From positions 1 to 5,474 of the forward strand of contig JAUQWR010000705.1 in the NCBI GenBank assembly GCA_030835065.1: a stretch of DNA of 5,474 nucleotides, read 5' to 3'. This stretch comes from Candidatus Kapaibacterium sp. GTDB lineage: Bacteria; Bacteroidota; Ignavibacteria; Kapaibacteriales; UBA2268. Every line of letters begins with the position of its first letter. Position 1 is the first letter of the stretch. Below the pieces are notes generated by a model that saw only the letters and a program-made list of their open reading frames with translations, did not search any database and was not told the origin of the DNA. Positions 1 to 5,474 of the stretch are shown here, piece after piece. A program made the translations under genes and the position numbers.

Positions 1-41
1 ATCAAAATACAAATTATATATAAGCTGATTTTTTTCATGAA
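1..41. other. AT-rich left edge after the export gene; no element recognised
   Basis: These 41 bases follow the TAA of the export gene. I see no stem-loop with a T-run in the direction of transcription, no gene start and no convincing promoter. The operon may continue to the left, but the window is too short to tell. Confidence 0.4.
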
Positions 42-1799
42 TTATTTTTTTTGTGTATTCCAATAAATCGTAAATAGAACAGAAACAACGCCAGTAACAG
101 CACCGATAATTGAAGCTAACACACCATATTTCTGAGCTTGAAGAGTAGCAGGAACATCTGGAGGTCTAGGAACATAAATTTCATCACCAGCATAGACGAC
201 TATATTTTCATCATCTTTAAGCCATACTTTATTATTACCTCTAATAATCCTTGCTCTATCTTCGGCAGCACCGCTAGCAAAACCACCAGCTTTATTAATA
301 TACCATTTCATAGACTGATCTGGTTTGAAATCGACAAATCCGGGGTTATTCACCTGACCATAAACAAAAACCCTACGAGGATTTTCAGGTACAAAAATAA
401 CATCACCGTCTTGAAGAACTACATTGTATGAGTCATCTTTATTATCAAAAAGCTTTTGAAAATCGCAGGAAACCATTGATTTTCTAAGTTTCATATCCAT
501 AGCGTATCTAATAGTATCTTCTAAAGTCAAATCACTATATTGAAATTTTTCCCATTGTTCTTTATGAGGATCAATCAATCTGTTCATATTTTCAGTTCTT
601 CTGATAATATAAGCAAGAGGAAGATAAGCTTTTGGAGTAAATCCACCAGCATTATCAATGATTTCCTTTAATTTTGTATTATTTTTTTCAATAATATAAT
701 TTCCGGGTAGAGCAACATGACCAACGATTGATACTACACCTTGCTCGCCTGCTACAGCAGTAAATGATTCACCGACAATAACAGAGCTTCCGGGAATAAG
801 ATCATAGTCTGCACCAATTAATCTCAAAGAATCATCTAATTCAACTTTAATTTTTGAATCTCTACCAGGCATAAAAAGGTAAATATTATTTACATCAGCA
901 TTAGTAGTAAAACCTCTGCCAAATTTTAAAAGAAGAGATAATTTATCACCTTTTTTGAAAGGAACAGTTATAGGTCTTAGTACAGCACCAGAAATTGAAA
1001 TTTTTGGATAATCGAATTTTTCGTGAGGTACATAAATTTCATCCCCTTCCTTAACGAATGGATCTTCTAATGGATTATTATAAGCAATCGATTTTTCGAT
1101 ATCGACACTCATAGAACTTCCATCTTTTCTAAGCAATACTACATTTCTCGAAGAATAGGAAGACAATGCAGAATTACCACTACTATTCGATAGTTTTTCA
1201 CTTTCGCGAATATTTTCGAATAGTTTCATATACATTTCCATTTCGTTTGGATTAAAATTTGCATTTGATTTTAATTGATTGCAAAATCTAATTGCAGAAG
1301 ACACACGATAACTAGCAGGCAATGTAAAAGTACCTGGATTTAGCACATTTCCTTTGACGTTGACTAAGCATAATCTTGCTTGTGCCAAACTAACAGAAAC
1401 TAATGCATTTGAATTGCGTTTTAAAAATAATTTACTAACTGTATCTTGAACTTTTTTTAAATTCATTCCATTTAAATCAAGTTTTCCAATTCTGGGTATT
1501 ATTATTGTATTATCAGGGCTTACTTTTACTGGGTATTCCATATTAATAATAGGTAGAGCTATTATTGAAATAATATCACCAGGTCCTATAAAATAATATT
1601 CTGAATTTATAATATCACCTACTGGCATATCTTGCGTTTTAATAAGATCTTGGAGGGATGATGATTTTTGCATTTGTTTTTCTAAAAAGTCTTCAGGTTC
1701 CACATCCGAACCACCCTTTAATTGTGCAAATGCAGGAGAAATGCCCATCAACAAACTAATAATAAATAATCCGATATGCTTTTTCATACTATTAATCAT
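42..1799 (-). CDS. Outer-membrane polysaccharide export protein (OPX/Wza-like) with four SLBB-like repeats
   Basis: This is a 585-residue exported protein likely to form the periplasmic and outer-membrane channel for a capsule or exopolysaccharide. Residues 5-25 form a signal peptide (MKK, hydrophobic core, SPAFA then Q). There is no Cys lipobox, unlike E. coli Wza. Residues 66-141 match the poly-export domain (EYYFIGPGDIISI at 67-79). SLBB-like repeats follow at about 143-180, 265-310, 355-400 and 476-522, with GNVLNPG, GAVLRPI, GHVALPG and GQVNNPG turns. EGDEIYVP (251-258), QDGDVIFVP (463-471) and AGDEIYVP (537-544) close repeat units. Residues 183-219 are a Ser/Asn/Glu-rich insertion. Residues 559-580 form a hydrophobic helix ending WNTQKK, probably a membrane segment. 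At 585 residues it is much longer than Wza (about 380). ATG 1799 has no clear Shine-Dalgarno site; ATG 1787 (Met5) gives a more standard signal peptide and may be the true start. The neighbouring epimerase supports the role. Confidence 0.9.
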   Translation of the reverse strand: MINSMKKHIGLFIISLLMGISPAFAQLKGGSDVEPEDFLEKQMQKSSSLQDLIKTQDMPVGDIINSEYYFIGPGDIISIIALPIINMEYPVKVSPDNTIIIPRIGKLDLNGMNLKKVQDTVSKLFLKRNSNALVSVSLAQARLCLVNVKGNVLNPGTFTLPASYRVSSAIRFCNQLKSNANFNPNEMEMYMKLFENIRESEKLSNSSGNSALSSYSSRNVVLLRKDGSSMSVDIEKSIAYNNPLEDPFVKEGDEIYVPHEKFDYPKISISGAVLRPITVPFKKGDKLSLLLKFGRGFTTNADVNNIYLFMPGRDSKIKVELDDSLRLIGADYDLIPGSSVIVGESFTAVAGEQGVVSIVGHVALPGNYIIEKNNTKLKEIIDNAGGFTPKAYLPLAYIIRRTENMNRLIDPHKEQWEKFQYSDLTLEDTIRYAMDMKLRKSMVSCDFQKLFDNKDDSYNVVLQDGDVIFVPENPRRVFVYGQVNNPGFVDFKPDQSMKWYINKAGGFASGAAEDRARIIRGNNKVWLKDDENIVVYAGDEIYVPRPPDVPATLQAQKYGVLASIIGAVTGVVSVLFTIYWNTQKK

Positions 1800-1811
1800 T
1801 TTTTAAACATT

Positions 1812-2918
1812 CTACAAATTTAATAATAAGTTGTTAATTATTTCAGTAATTCTTTCAGCTGTTTTTCCATCCCAATATGGTGGAATTTGCTTTGTATATT
1901 TTGGATTTTTGAAATGTAAATCTAAAGATTCTTTAATTTCATTTGGATTAGGATTTATCAATAAATTTGACCCCAATTCGCAAGTTACAGGTCTTTCGGT
2001 ACTTGTTCTTAGAGTAATACATGGTATATTCAATACAGTTGTTTCTTCTTGTATTCCACCCGAATCCGTCAAAATCAAGTTGGCATCCTTCATTAGTGCT
2101 AAAAAGTCGATATATCCTAATGGATCTATCAATAAAAACTTTTCGTTAGATTCCAACTTCTCTCTTAATCCAAAATTTTCAATATTCTTCATTGTACGTG
2201 GATGTATTGGAAATACTACTTTTTTAAATTTTGTTACATCTGCCAATATATCAAGAAGCGCGGACAATTGGTCTTTACTATCAACATTTGATGGTCTGTG
2301 AAGAGTAACCAAAATATACTCGTTTTTTTCTAAAGAAAGTAAATTATGAATTTTTGATTGATTTGCTCTGGGTAGAGCAAAATGGAGTGAATCAATCATA
2401 GTATTGCCACAGAAATAAATCTTTTTGGGGTCGTAGCCATCGCCTATAAGATTATCATATCCACTTTGTTCTGTAACAAAGCAATAGTCAGCAATAGAAT
2501 CTGTAACAATTCGGTTGATTTCTTCAGGCATTTCCCTATCGTAGCTTCTTAATCCTGCTTCGATATGAGCAAATTTGATTCCTAATTTGGCAGACACCAA
2601 AGCACAAGCTAGAGTCGAATTGACATCACCTACTACTATCACAAAATCTGGTTTAACTTCGAAACAAATTTTTTCGAATTCGATCATCACTTTAGCAGTT
2701 TGTTCGGCATGTGTTCCTGAACCAACTCCCAAAAAATAATTTGGGTGTGGCATTTCTAAATCGTTAAAAAAAGCATCAGACATTTTTTGGTCATAATGCT
2801 GGCCTGTATGCACAATAAGATGCTCGATTGAATCAGAATATTTTTGAAATGCTCTATGAATAGGAGCAACTTTCATAAAATTCGGTCTAGCACCCACCAC
2901 TGATATTACTTTTTTCAT
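1812..2918 (-). CDS. wecB: Non-hydrolysing UDP-N-acetylglucosamine 2-epimerase family (WecB/MnaA-like)
   Basis: This is a full-length 368-residue cytoplasmic enzyme with a GT-B fold that interconverts UDP-GlcNAc and UDP-ManNAc, a precursor for capsule, O-antigen or secondary wall polymers. VVGARPNFMKVAPI (7-20) is the N-terminal nucleotide-fold motif. Asp98 (GDVNST), Glu120 (HIEAGLRS), Glu132 and Arg136 (MPEEINR) and His207 (LHRPSNVD) align with E. coli WecB Asp95, Glu117, Glu131, Arg135 and His213. DSGGIQEE (285-292) and TSTERP (305-310) bind UDP. TGQHYDQKMSDAFF (38-51) resembles sub-groups that also include WbpI-type epimerases acting on UDP-2,3-diacetamido-glucuronate, so the exact substrate is open. 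The positions that form the allosteric Gln pair in Gram-positive enzymes appear to be Gln40 and Asp43. The gene overlaps the GH3 gene by 4 bases and is followed after 12 bases by the export protein, which fits polysaccharide synthesis. The family call is firm, the symbol less so. Confidence 0.93.
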   Translation of the reverse strand: MKKVISVVGARPNFMKVAPIHRAFQKYSDSIEHLIVHTGQHYDQKMSDAFFNDLEMPHPNYFLGVGSGTHAEQTAKVMIEFEKICFEVKPDFVIVVGDVNSTLACALVSAKLGIKFAHIEAGLRSYDREMPEEINRIVTDSIADYCFVTEQSGYDNLIGDGYDPKKIYFCGNTMIDSLHFALPRANQSKIHNLLSLEKNEYILVTLHRPSNVDSKDQLSALLDILADVTKFKKVVFPIHPRTMKNIENFGLREKLESNEKFLLIDPLGYIDFLALMKDANLILTDSGGIQEETTVLNIPCITLRTSTERPVTCELGSNLLINPNPNEIKESLDLHFKNPKYTKQIPPYWDGKTAERITEIINNLLLNL

Positions 2919-2932
2919 ATATTCATCTCTTC
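2915..2932 (-). promoter_or_regulatory. Ribosome binding site and ATGA start-stop overlap (GH3 to epimerase)
   Basis: GAAGAG (2932-2927, minus strand) lies 8 bases before ATG 2918-2916. The GH3 stop TGA (2917-2915) sits inside ATGA. This fixes the epimerase start and suggests translational coupling, so the two enzymes are probably made together. Confidence 0.6.
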
Positions 2933-4456
2933 GGGTAAATGTCTATCAGTTAATTTCATTACTACTGCGGCTAAGGATGCAAATGAATCAGAATATGAAT
3001 ATATGATATTGTCTGATTCGATTGCTTTGTCTAAATAAGGATTGCCCATCAAAATTGTAATTGATGGTTTGTCATTTCTTAGTTTATTGATTATTTCCTT
3101 CAATCTTTCAAATTTATCAAAACTTGTCTGCATACCTCTTCCTTTGAAGAAACAAGCAAAAATAACTAGTTCGGTATCTTCTAAATTTGATAAATAATCT
3201 TCTATATTTTCATCACTAATGTTTAAATCAATATAAGCATAGTCGCAATTTGCTTCGGTTGCTTGAGCCAAAAGAGTGAAAAATCTCGAAGCAGATTGTA
3301 AATCTTCATCTTTTTGAATAATGCCAAATGCAGTAAAATTATTCACTGAATTGATAGGTACATTTTTATCATTTAAAATATTAATTGAATAATATGCAGC
3401 CTTCAATGCTAAATTTTGATGTTCGATAAACGCTTTTTGTGATTTAGATTGATTAACAAAAAATGGAATAATTCCGCACCATCTTTTTTTGTTATAAATT
3501 CTTTTGACTGATTCGATAATATTTTGCTTCAATTCAGAATTGTTTTTCAATATTTCAATTGCATTATTCAATGTTTCAAGAGGATTATCCGGCATTAAAG
3601 CAATATCAATTCCAGCTTTTAATACTGTTGCAATTAGATTGGAATCAGCAAATTGTTCTAATCCCTTCATATCTAAAGCATCAGTTAATAAAAGTCCATT
3701 ATAATTCAATTCATTTCTAATATAAGAAACAATTTTGGTAGATAATGAAGCAGGCAGATCTTTATCGAGTTCGGAGTATAATAAATGCCCGAGCATAATT
3801 GACGAAACATTTGATTGGATAGCATTTTTGAATGGAATCAATTCAAACTCTTCGAATTCTTTTTTCGAAATTGAAATCATTGGTAGGTTCAAGTGAGAAT
3901 CAATACTTGAATTGCCATGTCCGGGAAAGTGTTTTGCAGAAGAAAGAACTTTTTTTGAATTCAAGCCTGAAATAAATGCACTTATATGTTCAGACACTTG
4001 CAAAGGATTATCGGCAAAAGCCCGAATATTAATAACAGGATTATCCGGATTATTATTAATATCGCATACTGGAGCTAATACCCAATTGATTCCTATTGCA
4101 ATGGATTCTTCTGCAATAGCTTCAGCAATTCTTTTAGTTAACTCAACATCAAAGGTTTTTCCTAAAGCCATAGCATGCGGGAAAGATGTTCCATCTTCGA
4201 GCCTCATAGGTAGTCCAAATTCAAAATCTGCACAATTCAAAAGAGGAATTTCAGCATAATTCTGTAATTCATTCAATACTCGATTAACAGATTCTGTATT
4301 TCCTTTAAAAACACAAAATCCGCCTACTCCTAACTTAATCAGCTCAATAATATTATTTTTATATTTGATTTCCTCAAGATATCTATCAATATCCAAGCGA
4401 GGAAAAACACATTGAGCAATTAGTTTTGAGTATTCCCAATCTTCAATTTTTATCAT
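2915..4456 (-). CDS. Glycoside hydrolase family 3 beta-N-acetylhexosaminidase, NagZ type
   Basis: This is a 513-residue enzyme expected to remove non-reducing beta-GlcNAc, classically from GlcNAc-(anhydro)MurNAc cell-wall fragments. The N-terminal TIM barrel spans roughly residues 1-330. It shows ADFEFG (76-81, in place of the usual DQEGG), LAPVCDINNNP (128-138), KHFPGHG (175-181), DSH (186-188) and LLTDALDM (256-263). By analogy with B. subtilis NagZ, Asp259 is the nucleophile and the Asp186/His188 pair is the acid/base. That pair separates NagZ-type enzymes from GH3 glucosidases. Residues about 340-513 form an extra alpha/beta domain, as in two-domain Gram-positive NagZ, and unlike the single-domain E. 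coli enzyme (about 340 residues). No signal peptide is visible, which points to the cytoplasm. Some GH3 enzymes with this dyad are phosphorylases, which sequence cannot exclude. The ATG at 4456 has only GAG (4465-4463) 6 bases upstream. The stop overlaps the epimerase start. Confidence 0.9.
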   Translation of the reverse strand: MIKIEDWEYSKLIAQCVFPRLDIDRYLEEIKYKNNIIELIKLGVGGFCVFKGNTESVNRVLNELQNYAEIPLLNCADFEFGLPMRLEDGTSFPHAMALGKTFDVELTKRIAEAIAEESIAIGINWVLAPVCDINNNPDNPVINIRAFADNPLQVSEHISAFISGLNSKKVLSSAKHFPGHGNSSIDSHLNLPMISISKKEFEEFELIPFKNAIQSNVSSIMLGHLLYSELDKDLPASLSTKIVSYIRNELNYNGLLLTDALDMKGLEQFADSNLIATVLKAGIDIALMPDNPLETLNNAIEILKNNSELKQNIIESVKRIYNKKRWCGIIPFFVNQSKSQKAFIEHQNLALKAAYYSINILNDKNVPINSVNNFTAFGIIQKDEDLQSASRFFTLLAQATEANCDYAYIDLNISDENIEDYLSNLEDTELVIFACFFKGRGMQTSFDKFERLKEIINKLRNDKPSITILMGNPYLDKAIESDNIIYSYSDSFASLAAVVMKLTDRHLPEEMNI

Positions 4457-4478
4457 TTAAATCTCAAAAAATGAATAA

Positions 4479-4940
4479 TTAATCGGTAATGATTTCTACA
4501 TTATCACCTTCAAAATCTGAAATTAGTTTTCGATAGTTATCAGGGATTCTTTCGGGCAAATTAGATTCATTCAGATAAACTAATACCGAGCTTGCTTTAG
4601 CCAGTAATAAGCCTGACTTAAGGAAAATCAAATTTTGGAAAGTAAAAGAAGAATTCCCAACTCTTGAAATTCTACTCAAAATATTATATTCATCACTAAA
4701 ACGAGCCGGATTGAAATAATCGATCTCGTTGCGAACAACCATTACAGGAAAATCTTTAATAATGGTATGATTATGCATTTCAATGCCAATATGACGAAAA
4801 TAATCTATACGAGCATTTTCAAGCCAATAGAGATATTTAATATTATGAACAACGTTGAAAGAATCAACTTCAGAAAATCTTACAATTCCATTTGTTTTAA
4901 AACTATATTTTTTAAGTTCTTCTTTAATCTTTTCTGTCAT
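4479..4940 (-). CDS. Acyl-CoA thioesterase, hot-dog fold (4HBT / YbgC-FadM type)
   Basis: This is a 153-residue cytoplasmic protein of normal length for single hot-dog thioesterases, which hydrolyse acyl-CoA or acyl-ACP thioesters and act as dimers or tetramers. The N-terminal half carries the family signature RFSEVDSFNVVHN (residues 21-33) followed by YLYWLENAR (36-44). Asp26 aligns with the catalytic Asp of 4-hydroxybenzoyl-CoA thioesterase and YbgC. The YbgC active-site His position appears to be Asn33, with His32 just before it, so the pocket differs from E. coli YbgC. Later strands (FPVMVVRNEIDYFNPARF, then the SSFTFQNLIF strand) fit the beta-sheet of the fold. The start is taken at ATG 4940 because GAAGG (plus-strand 4948-4952) lies 7 bases upstream; a TTG at 4943 would sit too close to it. 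The preceding TGA overlaps this ATG. The natural substrate cannot be told from sequence. The gene ends 22 bases before the GH3 start. Confidence 0.85.
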   Translation of the reverse strand: MTEKIKEELKKYSFKTNGIVRFSEVDSFNVVHNIKYLYWLENARIDYFRHIGIEMHNHTIIKDFPVMVVRNEIDYFNPARFSDEYNILSRISRVGNSSFTFQNLIFLKSGLLLAKASSVLVYLNESNLPERIPDNYRKLISDFEGDNVEIITD

Positions 4941-4952
4941 CAATCAGCCTTC
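4938..4952 (-). promoter_or_regulatory. Ribosome binding site and TGATG stop-start overlap (aldolase to thioesterase)
   Basis: On the minus strand GAAGG (4952-4948) is followed by 7 bases and then ATG (4940-4938). The aldolase TGA occupies 4942-4940, so stop and start share one base. This selects ATG 4940 over TTG 4943 and suggests translational coupling. Confidence 0.6.
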
Positions 4953-5474
4953 ATTTGTTTGATCGTAAACTTAATAATTTCCAATGCTTTAGATGTATCA
5001 TTTGCCGATATTTGCAGATGAAATACTGCTCTTATCCAATTTTTTTCTAAAGCACCTATCAATAAACCATTCTTCTTGCATAAAGTAACAAACTCATTTG
5101 CATTTAAATTATCTTCTAATCTAAATCTAACCATATTTGTATGAACTGAATTTAAATCTACAAAAATTTCGTCCATATCGTTGAGATCTTTTGCAAAAGT
5201 TTTTGCATTATTGTGGTCATAAGCTAATTTTTCTAAATTATTTTTGATAGCAAAGAGACCTGCAGAAGCAATAATACCAGCTTGACGCATACCTCCGCCA
5301 ACCACCTTGCGCCGACGGCGCGCTAACTGGATGAACTGCTTGCTGCCGCAGATCACCGAGCCAATAGGCGCGCTCAAGCCTTTGCTCAGGCAGAATGTTA
5401 CGCTATCGGCATGGCGCGTGAGTTCGCTGACTGGCACCTTCAGCGCTACTGCCGCGTTAAAGATGCGCGCGCCG
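4940..5474 (-). CDS. ltaE: L-threonine aldolase (low-specificity, PLP-dependent), 5'-truncated by the window edge
   Basis: This is the C-terminal part (about 177 residues) of a cytoplasmic PLP enzyme that cleaves L-threonine/allo-threonine to glycine and acetaldehyde. Family enzymes are about 340-350 residues, so roughly half is missing to the right. The frame stays open to the edge and reads GARIFNAAVAL, the usual sequence after the HLD motif. The GTG at 5437 is therefore an internal Val codon and not the start. SKGL (Lys codon at 5381-5383) holds the PLP Schiff-base lysine. GGGMRQAG at 5276-5299 is a family hallmark. VHTNMVRF and the late IRAVFHLQIS match the C-terminal domain, whose Arg usually binds substrate carboxylate. 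The stop TGA (4942-4940) shares its A with the next ATG. The gene changes abruptly from about 62% to 27% G+C near 5300 (see findings), so its two parts may have different origins. The family call is firm; the integrity of the gene is not. Confidence 0.93.
   Translation of the reverse strand, partial: GARIFNAAVALKVPVSELTRHADSVTFCLSKGLSAPIGSVICGSKQFIQLARRRRKVVGGGMRQAGIIASAGLFAIKNNLEKLAYDHNNAKTFAKDLNDMDEIFVDLNSVHTNMVRFRLEDNLNANEFVTLCKKNGLLIGALEKNWIRAVFHLQISANDTSKALEIIKFTIKQMKAD
5300..5474. other. High-G+C segment with foreign composition at the window edge
   Basis: A hand count gives 107 G+C in 174 bases (about 62%) for 5301-5474, against 49 in 180 (27%) for 5101-5280. All six arginine codons upstream of the GGGMRQAG motif are CGN. 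After the motif's own CGT, the three remaining arginines of the gene are AGA. The segment encodes the PLP-lysine part of the aldolase in the same frame as the AT-rich part. It could be an assembly chimera or a recombined donor segment; sequence alone cannot decide. Confidence 0.85.

Noticed and set aside
1..41. A Bacteroidota-type promoter (TAnnTTTG) or a terminator in the left edge
   Set aside because: TATATAATTTG is close but the spacing does not fit the -7 consensus, and no paired stem is present before a T-run.
1831..2301. Plus-strand open frames at 138-431, 1831-2301, 3504-3704, 3912-4259 and 4767-5021
   Set aside because: All lie antisense to clearly recognisable conserved genes, show no family motifs, and look like by-products of AT-rich coding on the other strand.
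4479..4943. TTG 4943 as the thioesterase start
   Set aside because: It would leave only 4 bases after the GAAGG motif. The ATG at 4940 has 7 and is the stronger start codon.
4940..5437. A 165-residue aldolase ORF starting at GTG 5437
   Set aside because: The frame stays open to 5474 and encodes GARIFNAAVALK, which is normal aldolase sequence. The GTG is an internal codon and the real start lies outside the window.
5300..5474. Insertion sequence or genomic island boundary
   Set aside because: The reading frame and protein family continue unbroken across the composition switch, with no inverted repeats, target duplication or transposase sequence.

Overview
The window carries five closely packed genes, all on the minus strand, so transcription runs from position 5474 down to position 42. 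The DNA is AT-rich (27% G+C counted over 5101-5280, and similar by eye elsewhere). Intergenic gaps are tiny or negative, Shine-Dalgarno motifs are weak, and AGA is a frequent arginine codon. Together with the protein types (a SLBB-rich export protein with a plain signal peptide, a two-domain NagZ-type GH3 enzyme, a 'SEVD' hot-dog thioesterase), this suggests a Gram-negative bacterium of the Bacteroidota/Chlorobiota side (Ignavibacteria- or Kapabacteria-like). That placement is inference and not firm.

Layout in order of transcription: (1) 5474-4940, the C-terminal part of a low-specificity L-threonine aldolase, running off the right edge; (2) 4940-4479, a hot-dog acyl-CoA thioesterase (YbgC/FadM type), overlapping the aldolase stop as TGATG; (3) 4456-2915, a GH3 beta-N-acetylhexosaminidase of the NagZ type; (4) 2918-1812, a non-hydrolysing UDP-GlcNAc 2-epimerase, overlapping the GH3 stop as ATGA; (5) 1799-42, a secreted polysaccharide-export (OPX/Wza-like) protein with four SLBB-like repeats and a C-terminal hydrophobic helix. 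The arrangement looks like a single operon whose promoter lies beyond the right edge. No stretch over 300 bases lacks a gene, and I saw no RNA gene, CRISPR array, mobile element or clear terminator.

How the genes may work together: the last two genes form a polysaccharide module, with the epimerase making an N-acetylmannosamine-type nucleotide sugar and the OPX protein forming the export channel. The GH3 enzyme removes GlcNAc from cell-wall or other glycans and could be linked through amino-sugar recycling. The aldolase and thioesterase are housekeeping metabolic enzymes with no clear tie to this module, and may simply share its transcript.

The most notable signal is an abrupt composition change inside the aldolase gene. 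From about 5300 to the right edge the DNA is about 62% G+C with CGN arginine codons. Just left of that it is 27% G+C with AGA codons. The switch falls on the conserved GGGMRQAG-coding stretch (5276-5299). The reading frame continues across it, so this is either a chimeric metagenome contig joined at a conserved sequence or an intragenic recombination event. I found no convincing evidence of a new biological system here.
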